This document shows, one piece after another, positions 15,973 through 23,976 of a stretch of 34,897 bases of DNA. The notes beneath the pieces were generated by a model. That model was not told where the DNA came from, ran no database searches, and saw only the letters and a list, made by a program, of their open reading frames with translations. The position numbers were made by a program, and so were the translations under genes. Each line of letters starts with the position of its first letter. Within the stretch, counting starts at the first letter, position 1. This DNA is from Schumannella sp. GTDB taxonomy: Bacteria; Actinomycetota; Actinomycetes; Actinomycetales; Microbacteriaceae. Where the stretch lies: positions 1 to 34,897 of the forward strand of contig JAODAS010000196.1 of NCBI GenBank assembly GCA_025463555.1, read 5' to 3'.

Positions 15973-17310
15973 TTACAGAGTATCCAACCCGAGGGCGGCG
16001 AGCAGAGCGGCCGCCTTCAGCCGCGCCTCCGCGACCTCCTCGTCGGGCACGCTGAGGGCGGTGATGCCGCCCCCGGTTCCGATGGTCGCGCCGCCTGCGT
16101 CGAGCACGATGCTGCGGATCGTCATCGCCAGGTCGACCCGTCCATCGCGCCCGAGGTAGCCGAACGCACCGGCATAGAGGCCCCGGGCGCGCTGCTCGAG
16201 CGAGTCGAGGATCTCGGTGGCCCGCTGTTTCGGCGCCCCCGTCATGGATCCCGCCGGCAGGCACGCGGCGATGGCGTCGACGCCGTCCAGTCCCGGGCGC
16301 AGCCGCCCCTCGATGGAGCTGACCAGCTGGTGCACCTGCGCATACGACTCCACGTCGAGCAGGCTCGGCACGATCACGCTGCCCGGTTCGCTGACCCGTG
16401 CCAGGTCGTTGCGCATGAGGTCGACGATCATGATGTTCTCTGCGCGTTCCTTGTCGCTGGCGAGCAGCTCGTCGCGCAGACGGGCGTCAGATGCCTCATC
16501 CGGGTCGCGCCGTCGGGTCCCCTTGATCGGGTGGGTGCGTACGATCCCGTCGGGGTGCACCTCGAGGAACCGCTCGGGGCTCGAGCTCAGGAGGCTCACT
16601 CCGCCGATGCGCACCAGCGCTCCGTGGTGGCTGGGGCTCTGGGCCCGCAGGCGCGAGTAGATCGCGACCGGGTCGAAGGCGCCGTCGACCCGGGCCTCCG
16701 TGGTGAGGCAGAGCTGGTAGGCCTCTCCTTCGCGGATCGCCTCCTGGCAGGCCGCGATGTTCGCGAGGTACTGCTCCTCTGTCTCATGCCACTCCACCCC
16801 GAGCTGCTGGTTGCCCACTTTTGACGCCTCGCCCCCGGCTGAGGCGTCAAAAGTGGGCAACTGGGAGAGGAGGAGGGTGGTGAGGGTGTCGCGCCAGGGG
16901 GCCAGTTCATCCCAGGAGGTGGCCAGCGCGAGCAGCTGGGCGGAGCCATCCGGCTCGATCGCCACGGCGCGATCCACCCGCAGGAACGCCGCGTCGGGGT
17001 ACCGGGAATCCCGGCTCACCGGCACACCCGTGGTCTCGCCGCGCAACTCGTAGCCCAACCACCCGACGAGGCCGAGGCGGAAGGGGGGCGCGTCGGCGTC
17101 AGCCTCGGGAACCGGGCCTGCCAGCTCTGCCCGCACGGCATCCAGTACGGGCGCGCGGGGCAGCCAGGCCGTGCCGCGCCCGACATAACTGGTGCCGGCG
17201 CTGCCGCTGTCGAGCCAGAACACGTCGGTGTCATCACCGCACAGGGCGGCGAAGACCGCGGCCGCCGAGAATCCGCCTCCGAGCGGATGGCGCAGCAGTC
17301 GGACCGGCAT
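15973..17310 (-). CDS. pabB: Aminodeoxychorismate synthase component I (chorismate-binding)
   Basis: This 445-aa protein carries the chorismate-binding catalytic core: [40 protein letters not shown] and [11 protein letters not shown]. With a PabA amidotransferase (not in this window) it would form 4-amino-4-deoxychorismate for folate. The adjacent divergent pabC would complete the p-aminobenzoate route, which favours PabB over anthranilate synthase or menaquinone-type enzymes. Odd feature: residues 151-167 ([17 protein letters not shown]) are encoded by a perfect 21-bp inverted repeat, apparently an in-frame insertion in the linker between the N-terminal part and the core. The start has TAGGAT 6 nt upstream. 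Confidence 0.93.
   Translation of the reverse strand: MPVRLLRHPLGGGFSAAAVFAALCGDDTDVFWLDSGSAGTSYVGRGTAWLPRAPVLDAVRAELAGPVPEADADAPPFRLGLVGWLGYELRGETTGVPVSRDSRYPDAAFLRVDRAVAIEPDGSAQLLALATSWDELAPWRDTLTTLLLSQLPTFDASAGGEASKVGNQQLGVEWHETEEQYLANIAACQEAIREGEAYQLCLTTEARVDGAFDPVAIYSRLRAQSPSHHGALVRIGGVSLLSSSPERFLEVHPDGIVRTHPIKGTRRRDPDEASDARLRDELLASDKERAENIMIVDLMRNDLARVSEPGSVIVPSLLDVESYAQVHQLVSSIEGRLRPGLDGVDAIAACLPAGSMTGAPKQRATEILDSLEQRARGLYAGAFGYLGRDGRVDLAMTIRSIVLDAGGATIGTGGGITALSVPDEEVAEARLKAAALLAALGLDTL
16810..16861. repeat. Perfect 21-bp inverted repeat inside pabB
   Basis: GTTGCCCACTTTTGACGCCTC (16810-16830) and its exact complement (16841-16861) flank a 10-nt loop. The 52-bp unit is bounded by CA on both sides when read on the minus strand. 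52 plus a 2-bp CA duplication gives 54 bp, which would keep the pabB frame. The arms encode LPTFDAS and EASKVGN on either strand. Confidence 0.95.
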
Positions 17311-17322
17311 AGCCTGATCCTA
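17310..17322. promoter_or_regulatory. Interlocked divergent -10 elements of pabB and pabC
   Basis: On the plus strand TAGCCT (17310-17315) lies 6 nt before the pabC ATG at 17322. On the minus strand TAGGAT (17322-17317) lies 6 nt before the pabB ATG at 17310. Each hexamer's first base belongs to the other gene's start codon. Neither gene has a Shine-Dalgarno, so both are probably leaderless. No good -35 is visible on either side. Confidence 0.7.
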
Positions 17323-18119
17323 TGAGCGCGGCCACCGTCTCCCTCTGGCGGGAGGATTCCCTCGAGCCCCGTGACGACTGCGATGTGCTGCCCGCGACGA
17401 TCGAGGTGGCCGACTCGTGGCTGGTCGCAGATGGCACGGTTCGCGGCCTCGAACTGCACCGCACGCGATTTCTGACGTCGATCCCGCGCGCACGCTACCT
17501 CCAGGTGAATCCGGACGCCTTCTGGAACGCGGCGATCGCGGCCATCCCGCGCGTCGGGATGTGGTTCCCGCGCGTCGAATTGCGGCTGCAGCTGCTCACG
17601 CCGCAGCTGCTGTTCCGGCTGCGTGAGGCGCCGAAACTCAGACGCTCGATCACACTGGCCACCCACACCGGCCGCGACCCGCGCACCGCACCGCGGTTCA
17701 AGGGCCCCGATCTCGAGGCGATGACCCGGCTGCGCACTCTCGCGCAGAAGCGTGGTGCCGACGAGGCCGTCCTCCTCAGCGCGGAAGGCTGGGTCGCCGA
17801 AGGCTCCACCACCTCTCTGGCCTGGTGGCGCGGCGACGCGCTGTGCGTGCCGTCGAACGACATCGAACGCGTCGACGGCGTCACGATCCGCTCGGTGATC
17901 ACCTTGGCCACCGCACTCGGCGTGGACGTGCTCTATGAGACCGTGACGCCCAGCGAACTGCAGGGACTGGAGGTCTGGGCGCTCAACGCGCTGCACGGCA
18001 TCCGGATCGTCACCTCGTGGATCGACGGACCGGCGACTGCCGAGCTGCCCGGCCGGCTCGCGACCTGGCAGGCGCGGCTCGACGCCCTGCGCAAACCGCT
18101 TCCCGTGGAGCGCGCGTGA
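17322..18119 (+). CDS. pabC: Class IV aminotransferase, probable 4-amino-4-deoxychorismate lyase
   Basis: This 265-aa fold-type IV PLP enzyme has the Schiff-base Lys in RFKGPDLE (Lys127), ADEAVLLSAEGWVAEGSTTSL (Glu160 and the Gly-Ser phosphate loop), and a C-terminal region that ends the active site (LEVWALNALHGIR). The family includes branched-chain and D-amino acid aminotransferases and ADC lyase. The divergent pabB favours ADC lyase, which makes p-aminobenzoate, but the sequence alone cannot exclude a related activity. It overlaps the next gene by 4 nt (GTGA). It starts 12 bp from the pabB start, so both share one control region. Confidence 0.88.
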   Translation: MSAATVSLWREDSLEPRDDCDVLPATIEVADSWLVADGTVRGLELHRTRFLTSIPRARYLQVNPDAFWNAAIAAIPRVGMWFPRVELRLQLLTPQLLFRLREAPKLRRSITLATHTGRDPRTAPRFKGPDLEAMTRLRTLAQKRGADEAVLLSAEGWVAEGSTTSLAWWRGDALCVPSNDIERVDGVTIRSVITLATALGVDVLYETVTPSELQGLEVWALNALHGIRIVTSWIDGPATAELPGRLATWQARLDALRKPLPVERA

Positions 18120-18796
18120 ACTGGATCGACCTGACACTGAACTGGGTGCTCGACCTGGTGGGATCGGTCGACCCGGTCGCGCGCATCCTGCTGTCGGGGG
18201 TCGGCATCCTGCTCGAGACGTCGCTCCTGGTCGGCCTGATCGTTCCGGGCGACACGATCGTCGTGGTGTCGAGCACGGCCATCGACGGCCCGGGACAGTA
18301 CATCGGGATGCTGGCCGCGGTCATCGTGGGTGCGCTCAGTGGTGAGAGCATCGGGTTCGCGCTCGGACGGTTCTTCGGGCCGAAGATCCGCGACTCGCGG
18401 CTGGGGCGGCGGATCGGGGTCAAGAACTGGCACCGCGCCGAGTATTACGTCGACCGGCGGGGCGGTTTCGCCGTGTTCGTGTCGCGATTCCTGCCGGTGC
18501 TGCACTCGTTGGTTCCCGTCACCGTCGGCATGAGCACGATGAGATATCGCAAGTTCATCGCCTGGACCGCGCCGGCGTGCGCGATCTGGGCTGCCGCCTA
18601 CGTCACGGTGGGGTGGGTGGTCGCCGGCAGCTTCCGCGCCCTCCAGGACCAGCTGCATTTCGCCGGATACCTCTTCGTCGCGGCGATCGTCGTGTTCGGC
18701 GCCGGGGTGCTGCTGGTCAAGAAGCTGATCGAGCGGCGCGAGGCCCGGCACTGGGATCACCCGGGCGACGGGGACGCGAACACCACCGAAGGCTGA
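18116..18796 (+). CDS. DedA family membrane protein
   Basis: This 226-aa protein matches the DedA/SNARE-associated family: LIVPGDTIVVVSSTAI near residues 42-57, FALGRFFGPKIRDSRLGRR, FVSRFLPVLHSLVPVTVGMSTMRYRKF (the conserved R-P-V-x-G core), and two C-terminal membrane helices. Members are polyprenyl-phosphate or lipid flippases, or affect membrane homeostasis. The start is GTG at 18116, overlapping the pabC stop, with GGAG 6 nt upstream; the track ORF's upstream 99 nt are an internal frame of pabC. Five membrane segments are likely. The tail is polar and acidic. Confidence 0.9.
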   Translation: MNWIDLTLNWVLDLVGSVDPVARILLSGVGILLETSLLVGLIVPGDTIVVVSSTAIDGPGQYIGMLAAVIVGALSGESIGFALGRFFGPKIRDSRLGRRIGVKNWHRAEYYVDRRGGFAVFVSRFLPVLHSLVPVTVGMSTMRYRKFIAWTAPACAIWAAAYVTVGWVVAGSFRALQDQLHFAGYLFVAAIVVFGAGVLLVKKLIERREARHWDHPGDGDANTTEG

Positions 18797-18817
18797 GCCG
18801 CGTGCCGGCACGCGCAA

Positions 18818-18859
18818 ACGGGGCCGACGCTGACATCCCGGGCGGCGCACCGGCCCCGT
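18818..18859. terminator. Possible terminator between the DedA gene and the osmoprotectant operon
   Basis: ACGGGGCCG and CGGCCCCGT are exact complements 24 nt apart, between two convergent genes. A 14-bp palindrome, GCGTGCCGGCACGC (18800-18813), lies just before. The loop is long, so confidence is limited. Confidence 0.45.
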
Positions 18860-18892
18860 CTGTCTGCATCGGCCCCGTTCAGAGCCGAGGAG

Positions 18893-19810
18893 TTACTTGA
18901 TGAACCCGTTGTCGGTCAGCCAGCCGGTGGCGATCTCCGCCGACGACTTCTGGTCGTCGGTGCTCTCCACGTTCAGCGCCACCAGGCCCGCCGGGGTCAG
19001 CGCGGCGCTGATCGGGTTGATCACGCCGGCGATCTCGTCGGCGATGTCGCTGCTCACCAGCGGGACGACGTTGGAGGCCAGGAACAGGCCCTCCGGGTCG
19101 GCGAGGGTGACCAGTTTCGCGGACTTGATGCGCGGGTCGGCGCTGTAGACGTTGGCGATGTTGATGACGCCCTGCGTGAGGGAGTCGACCGTCGTGTCAC
19201 CGGTCGCCTGGAACGAGACGTCCACGTTGTAGGCGCTCTTGAGTCCGGACGGACCGTACGGGCGCTCTTCGAGTTCCGGCGCCCCACCCAGGATGAGCGG
19301 GACATCCACCTTCGCGAGGTCGCCGATGCTCGTGAGCGAGTACTGCTCGGCGAATGCCTGCGTCACGTTGTAGGAGTCCTGGTCGGTCGCGGGCGACTGG
19401 TCGAGCACGGTCAGCCCGGCGGGCAGTGCGTCGGCCAGGGCGGCGTAGACGTCGTCGGACTTGGTCGCCGTGGTGTCGGGCACGTAGTACTGCAGCAGGT
19501 TTCCGGTGTACTCGGGGAAGAGCTGCACTTCGCCGTTCTCGAGCGCGGGGAGGTACGCGTCGCGCTGACCGATCTGGAACTGCCGCGTGACCGTGTAGCC
19601 GGCGTTCTCGAGTGCCTGCGAATAGATCTCGGCGATGATCTCGTTGGAGTAGTAGGCCTGCGAGCCGACCACGATGGGTCCGATGTCACCACCGCCCGAT
19701 CCGTCGCCGGAGCCGCCGCCAGTGCTCGAACCACACCCTGCCAGGGTCAATGACACCCCGACCGCGGCTGCCGCCAAGGCGAGCCGGCCCTTGTTCCTTG
19801 CTGTGAACAT
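18893..19810 (-). CDS. Osmoprotectant (glycine betaine/choline-type) ABC transporter substrate-binding lipoprotein
   Basis: This protein of about 305 aa has a lipoprotein signal (ARNKGRLALAAAAVGVSLTL, lipobox LAGC) and a Gly/Ser-rich linker. Its OpuAC-type binding fold includes VVGSQAYYSNEIIAEIYSQA, ENGEVQLFPEYTGNLL, and VINIANVYSADPRI. This is the ProX/OpuBC class, which binds betaine, choline or similar quaternary amines. The start at 19810 is chosen because AAGGAAG lies 5 nt upstream. The alternative ATG at 19828 (MKRKN) overlaps the upstream permease stop (ATGA) and gives a longer n-region, so it cannot be excluded. It is the last gene of a four-gene operon. Confidence 0.9.
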   Translation of the reverse strand: MFTARNKGRLALAAAAVGVSLTLAGCGSSTGGGSGDGSGGGDIGPIVVGSQAYYSNEIIAEIYSQALENAGYTVTRQFQIGQRDAYLPALENGEVQLFPEYTGNLLQYYVPDTTATKSDDVYAALADALPAGLTVLDQSPATDQDSYNVTQAFAEQYSLTSIGDLAKVDVPLILGGAPELEERPYGPSGLKSAYNVDVSFQATGDTTVDSLTQGVINIANVYSADPRIKSAKLVTLADPEGLFLASNVVPLVSSDIADEIAGVINPISAALTPAGLVALNVESTDDQKSSAEIATGWLTDNGFIK

Positions 19811-19824
19811 CGTGTTCTTCCTTT

Positions 19825-20562
19825 TCATCGAGAGGTGGGAGTCTCCACCACCGCTCCCCACCGGACTGGCGGGGTGCGGAGCTTGAGGCGGGCACGCGAG
19901 GGCGTGCCGTCGGGGATGGCGCGGTCGACGATGTGGGTCACCGCGCCGAAGATCGCGTCGAGCAGCAGGGCGAGCGCGATGACGACAAGCGCCGCACCCA
20001 GGATCTGCTCGTCGCGCCGGAGGGGCAGGCCCTGCAGGATGTCGTAGCCGAGGCCGCCGAGGTTGATGAACGCGGAGAGGGTGACCGTCGCCACGACCTG
20101 CAGTGTTCCGCTGCGGAGCCCGCCCAGCAGCAGGTGCAGGCCCAGAGGGGCCTCGACCTTCCAGAGGATCTGCCACTCGGTCATGCCGATGGCGCGGGCC
20201 GAATCGATGGTGGTGCGGTCGATGGCCTGGATGCCCGCATATGCGCCCGCCAGGATCGAGGGGATCGCCAGGATCACGAAGGCGGCGAACGCCGCGATGG
20301 GCCTCTGGACGACGCCGACAAGCGAGATGAGCAACAGGATGAGACCGAACGACGGCAGTGCCCGTGCGGCCCCCGAGATGCCGACGGCGATCTCGCGCCC
20401 CCGGCCGGTGTGGCCGATGTAGTAGCCGATCGGAATGGCGATCGCAGCGGCGATCACCACCGAGATCACGGTATAGAACATGTGCTCGCCGATGCGGAGC
20501 CAGAGCTCGCCGCTGGCGAAATGCTCGGCGAGCCAGGCGGCGGTGTCCGAGAAGAGGTTCAT
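19825..20562 (-). CDS. Osmoprotectant ABC transporter permease (second)
   Basis: This protein of about 245 aa is a binding-protein-dependent permease with five or six membrane helices and the EAA-type loop (AIGMTEWQILWKVEAPLGL). It reads ATVTLSAFINLGGLGYDIL after the loop, as in OpuBB/OpuBD. The ATG at 20562 overlaps the stop of the first permease by 4 nt; the upstream 109 residues of the track ORF are a frame inside that permease. It pairs with the preceding permease, ATPase and lipoprotein. The C-terminal tail is Arg-rich and hydrophilic. Confidence 0.92.
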   Translation of the reverse strand: MNLFSDTAAWLAEHFASGELWLRIGEHMFYTVISVVIAAAIAIPIGYYIGHTGRGREIAVGISGAARALPSFGLILLLISLVGVVQRPIAAFAAFVILAIPSILAGAYAGIQAIDRTTIDSARAIGMTEWQILWKVEAPLGLHLLLGGLRSGTLQVVATVTLSAFINLGGLGYDILQGLPLRRDEQILGAALVVIALALLLDAIFGAVTHIVDRAIPDGTPSRARLKLRTPPVRWGAVVETPTSR

Positions 20563-21251
20563 GCGACCCCCGCCTCGCCCGCCGGCGCCACGACCGGCAG
20601 ACGCGACGCCGCGCGCCGGTCGGTGCGCGCCCAGGGAAGCGCGACGCGGCCCAGCAGCACCAGAAGCCCGTCGATGATGAGGGCGACCACCATGGTCAGC
20701 ACGAGGCCGGTGAGCACCTCGAACACGATGTGCCGCTGGTACCCGTCGGTGAAGTAGTAGCCGAGGCTCTTGACGCCGACGATCGCCCCGACGGTGACCA
20801 GCGCGATGGTGCTGACCGCGACGACGCGGAGACCCGCCAGCAGCACGGGACCGGCGAGCGGGAGCTCGACCTGCCAGAACCGCTGCCATGCCGAATAGCC
20901 GACCGCGGTCGCCGACTGACGCACGCCGGGATCCACCGACCCGAATGCGTCGGACGCAGAGCGGGCCATGATCGCCACCGCGTAGATGGTGAGGGCGATG
21001 ATGACGGGCGACTCACTGATGTAGGGCAGTCCGAGCAGCGGCGGAAGGCTCGTGATCAGCGCCAGCGAGGGGATCGTGTACAGCAGAGCAGCGATCGTGA
21101 GCAGGATGCCCCGCGTCATGCGGAATCGCCAGGCCAGCCAGCCGAGCGGGATCGCGAGCACGAACCCCACGACGATCGGGATGATGCTGAGCTTCAGGTG
21201 GTTGAGCAGCAGCGGCACGATCGACTCGTAGTTGTTGACCAGCCAGTTCAC
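20559..21251 (-). CDS. Osmoprotectant ABC transporter permease (first)
   Basis: This 230-aa inner-membrane protein has the OpuB/ProW permease fold: NHLKLSIIPIVVGFVLAIPLGW, TIPSLALITSLPPLLG, then the coupling loop AVGYSAWQRFWQVELPLAG (EAA-like) and TIALVTVGAIVGVKSLGYYF. Six membrane helices are likely. The start is GTG at 21251, overlapping the ATPase stop by 4 nt, and its own stop overlaps the next permease start by 4 nt. It is similar to the following permease, as usual for heterodimeric OpuC-type importers. Confidence 0.93.
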   Translation of the reverse strand: MNWLVNNYESIVPLLLNHLKLSIIPIVVGFVLAIPLGWLAWRFRMTRGILLTIAALLYTIPSLALITSLPPLLGLPYISESPVIIALTIYAVAIMARSASDAFGSVDPGVRQSATAVGYSAWQRFWQVELPLAGPVLLAGLRVVAVSTIALVTVGAIVGVKSLGYYFTDGYQRHIVFEVLTGLVLTMVVALIIDGLLVLLGRVALPWARTDRRAASRLPVVAPAGEAGVA

Positions 21252-22060
21252 GGCGCGAGTACTCCCGCCGGATGACCCTCGCCGTCGATCAGGACGGTGG
21301 CGCCGCCGACCTTCTTCTGACGGAGAGCGCGCTTGCCGCGGTCCGCGCCGATGAAGGTCGCCACGAACTCGCTGGCGGGTGCCGCCAGGATCTCTTCGGG
21401 CGTGCCCTTCTGCACGATGCGTCCGCCGGTCTCGAGGATGACGACCTGGTCGCCCAGCAGGAACGCCTCGTCGATATCGTGCGTGACGAACACGATGGTC
21501 TTGTCGAGCTCGCGTTGCAGGCGCAGCACCTCGGTCTGCAGCTCGGCGCGCACGATCGGGTCGACAGCGCCGAACGGCTCATCCATGAGCAGGATGTTGG
21601 GGTCGGCAGCGAGGCCGCGTGCGACGCCGACGCGCTGCTGCTGGCCGCCCGACAACTGGTTGGGGTAGCGGCGCGCGAGGGAGCGATCGAGCCCGACGAC
21701 ATCCATCAGCTCGAGGGCGCGCTGCAGCGCCTTGTCTTTGGGGACCCCGGTGAGCCGGGGCACCGTCGCGATGTTGTCGGCGACCCGGCGATGCGGCAGC
21801 AGCCCCGAGTTCTGCATCACGTAGCCGATGCGGCGGCGCAGTCGCACCGGCTCGACGGTCGCGATGTCTTCGTCATCGATGAGGATGGTGCCGCTCGTGG
21901 GTTCGACCATGCGGTTGATCATGCGCAGCACGGTGGTCTTGCCCGATCCGCTCGACCCGACGAGCACCGTGACCTTGTGCGCGGGCAACCGCAGCGAGAA
22001 GTCATCGACGGCGAGCGTGCCATCCGCGAAGCGCTTCGAGACGGAGCGGAACTCGATCAT
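21248..22060 (-). CDS. Osmoprotectant ABC transporter ATP-binding protein
   Basis: This 270-aa ABC ATPase has Walker A GSSGSGKTT (residues 35-43), Q-loop YVMQNSGLLPH, signature LSGGQQQRVGVARGL, Walker B ILLMDEPFGAVD and the H-loop FVTHDIDEA. The C-terminus lacks the CBS domains found in many osmoprotectant ATPases (OpuCA, ProV), ending shortly after the EILAAPASEFVATFIG region. It would power uptake through the two downstream permeases. The ATG at 22060 is the only start that keeps the family N-terminus (IEFRSVSKRF). It is the first gene of the operon. A promoter-like TTGACG-17-TCGACT lies upstream. Confidence 0.94.
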   Translation of the reverse strand: MIEFRSVSKRFADGTLAVDDFSLRLPAHKVTVLVGSSGSGKTTVLRMINRMVEPTSGTILIDDEDIATVEPVRLRRRIGYVMQNSGLLPHRRVADNIATVPRLTGVPKDKALQRALELMDVVGLDRSLARRYPNQLSGGQQQRVGVARGLAADPNILLMDEPFGAVDPIVRAELQTEVLRLQRELDKTIVFVTHDIDEAFLLGDQVVILETGGRIVQKGTPEEILAAPASEFVATFIGADRGKRALRQKKVGGATVLIDGEGHPAGVLAP

Positions 22061-22117
22061 TGCGGCGCGCAGCTCCCTCGAGGACGGTGCGCGCCTGGGT
22101 CAGCGAGCACGAAAGTC

Positions 22118-22146
22118 AGTCGAACACTATTCGCGGCCACCGTCAA
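22118..22146 (-). promoter_or_regulatory. Putative promoter of the osmoprotectant operon
   Basis: On the minus strand TTGACG (22141-22146) and TCGACT (22118-22123) are 17 bp apart. They lie 58 bp upstream of the ATPase start, in the 143-bp gap after the TetR gene. The -10 match is weak. Confidence 0.35.
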
Positions 22147-22203
22147 AGCGGTTTGTCACACTTCGCCTTTGCAGGCCGCTCACAGGGAGCTACAGCGCGG
22201 GGG

Positions 22204-22842
22204 TCAGCCCCAGTATTCCTTCAGCAGCGCACGGGTCGCCGCTGCACCCAGCTCGAGATACTGCTGCGAGCCGGTCGGAGCGAGGATGAAGGCGTGCGCG
22301 GCGATCGCGTCCGACGCGATGACCGAGGCCTCGAACGCGGCCCGGGCCGCCTCGGAGTCGTTCAGTCCGAAGCGCTCGACGAGCGTGCGGAACATCTGGT
22401 CGGCGAGGACAGAGTAGGCCGGGACCTCGGTCGTCGGGCGCAGGTCGAGCACGTCGCCGTAGCGCAGCGACGCGAACCCGGGCTCATCGTGGAACGCGAC
22501 GACGAACAACCCGAACGCGGCGGTGAGCGCCGAGTCCCAGTCGCCGTACTGTTCCGAGCGCAGTTCTGCCAGGACCCGGTCGGTCATGCGCTCCGCGTTG
22601 CGCGCCGCCAGGCTCTGCAGCACGGCGATGCGGTCGGGAAAATACCGGTAGACGGTGCCGATCGATGCGCCGGCGCGCTCCGCGACCATGGCGGTGGTGA
22701 GCCGCTCGTAGCCGATCTCGTGAACGACCTTGGCCGCGGCGTCGAGCAGGGCGGCGAGGCGCGCGGTGCTGCGGGCCTGGACCGGCTCGTTGCGGATCAG
22801 CGCGATGGCGTCTGTCCTGGTGGAAAGTTGAATGTCGGGCAC
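22204..22842 (-). CDS. TetR/AcrR family transcriptional regulator
   Basis: This 212-aa protein has a TetR N-terminal DNA-binding domain (LLDAAAKVVHEIGYERLTTA, then MVAERAGASIGTVYRYF, about residues 31-71) and a helical ligand domain. The start is GTG at 22842, supported by AGGAGAA 4 nt upstream. It lies upstream of, and in the same direction as, the osmoprotectant operon, and divergent from the App1-type gene, so either could be its target; the sequence does not decide. TAGACT about 40 nt upstream on the minus strand is a possible -10. The ligand is unknown. Confidence 0.92.
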   Translation of the reverse strand: MPDIQLSTRTDAIALIRNEPVQARSTARLAALLDAAAKVVHEIGYERLTTAMVAERAGASIGTVYRYFPDRIAVLQSLAARNAERMTDRVLAELRSEQYGDWDSALTAAFGLFVVAFHDEPGFASLRYGDVLDLRPTTEVPAYSVLADQMFRTLVERFGLNDSEAARAAFEASVIASDAIAAHAFILAPTGSQQYLELGAAATRALLKEYWG

Positions 22843-22929
22843 GTCGTTCTCCTCAGCCTGATCGGGCAGAGTCTATCCCTCCATTCCTCTGCATTCGATG
22901 AAATCTCGTGCGTGACACACTGGGACCCG

Positions 22930-23976
22930 ATGACCGTCGCCACCACTCCCCTGCACCTCGCGGCCCGCGTCGAGGACGCGGTTCAGAACCTGCGGCAGCG
23001 CTGGGGACGAGGGCGCGGGCTGGTGCCGACCATCGTGCCGTTCACCGGGTACGGAGGCACCGGGTATGGAGGCACCGGCTGGGTGCGGGTACTGGGACGG
23101 GTGGTGCTGCGGCGGCCGCCGGATCCGGGCACGCCCTCCGATGAATTCACGCCCATCCGCGGATGGCGCAGCTTCACGAGCGTGCACGTTCCGAATGTGG
23201 AGGTGCAGGTCTCGTCGGGCAGGTCGCGGCGCAGCATCCGGGCCGATCGCGGCGGTGTTCTGGATGCCCGCATCGAGGTGCGCCTCGCGCCCGGCTGGCA
23301 GCGCATCAGGTTGTCCATCGAGGGTGGGGAGACCGTGGAGGCGCCGGTGTTCATCGTCGATGACGACGTCGATTTCGGCCTGGTGTCCGACATCGACGAC
23401 ACTGTCATGGTGACCGCGCTCCCCCGGCCCTTCCTGGCCGCCTGGAACACCTTCGTCTTGGACGAACATGCGCGCACCCCCGTCGCCGGGATGGCCGTGC
23501 TCTACGAGCGGCTGACGGTCGCGCATCCGGGGCTGCCGGTCATCTACCTCTCGACGGGGGCATGGAACGTGGTGCCGACGCTCGCCAGGTTCCTGGGGCG
23601 CAACCTCTACCCCCGCGGTACGCTGCTGCTGACCGACTGGGGCCCGACGCACGACCGCTGGTTCCGCAGCGGGCCGGACCACAAGCGCACCAACCTCGAG
23701 CGACTGGCGCTGGAGTTCCCGCGGGTGCGCTGGCTGCTCGTCGGCGACGACGGACAACACGATCCGAGCATCTACGCCGACTTCGAGGCCGCGCACCCGC
23801 AGAACGTGGCCGCGGTGGCGATCCGCCAGCTGACCACCGGGCAGGCCGTGCTGGCCGGTGGTCGAAGCGAGGGCGCGCCGCACCCGGGCTCGGCCCCCTG
23901 GATATACGCCCCCGACGGCGCGGGCCTCAGCGCCCGGCTCACCGAACTGGGTCTACTGCAGAAGGAGCCCGGCTGA
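22930..23976 (+). CDS. App1-like (DUF2183) phosphatase domain protein
   Basis: This 348-aa protein carries an App1/DUF2183 phosphatase domain, HAD-like, with motif DIDDT (residues 154-158) in FGLVSDIDDTVMVT, LPVIYLSTGAWN, then RTNLERLALEFPRVRWLLVGDDGQHDPSIYADF. Yeast App1 is a phosphatidate phosphatase; bacterial members are poorly studied. The N-terminal part has a short Gly repeat, YGGTGYGGTGW, encoded by a 15-bp direct repeat. The ATG at 22930 is the first in frame; the track ORF starting at 22060 includes intergenic and antisense sequence. It overlaps the next gene by one base (TGATG). Confidence 0.88.
   Translation: MTVATTPLHLAARVEDAVQNLRQRWGRGRGLVPTIVPFTGYGGTGYGGTGWVRVLGRVVLRRPPDPGTPSDEFTPIRGWRSFTSVHVPNVEVQVSSGRSRRSIRADRGGVLDARIEVRLAPGWQRIRLSIEGGETVEAPVFIVDDDVDFGLVSDIDDTVMVTALPRPFLAAWNTFVLDEHARTPVAGMAVLYERLTVAHPGLPVIYLSTGAWNVVPTLARFLGRNLYPRGTLLLTDWGPTHDRWFRSGPDHKRTNLERLALEFPRVRWLLVGDDGQHDPSIYADFEAAHPQNVAAVAIRQLTTGQAVLAGGRSEGAPHPGSAPWIYAPDGAGLSARLTELGLLQKEPG

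Noticed and set aside
22061-22203. Attenuator between the TetR gene and the osmoprotectant operon
   Set aside because: Only weak pairings (CAAAG/CTTTG, GCGGCC/GGCCGC) were found; they are expected by chance in such GC-rich DNA.
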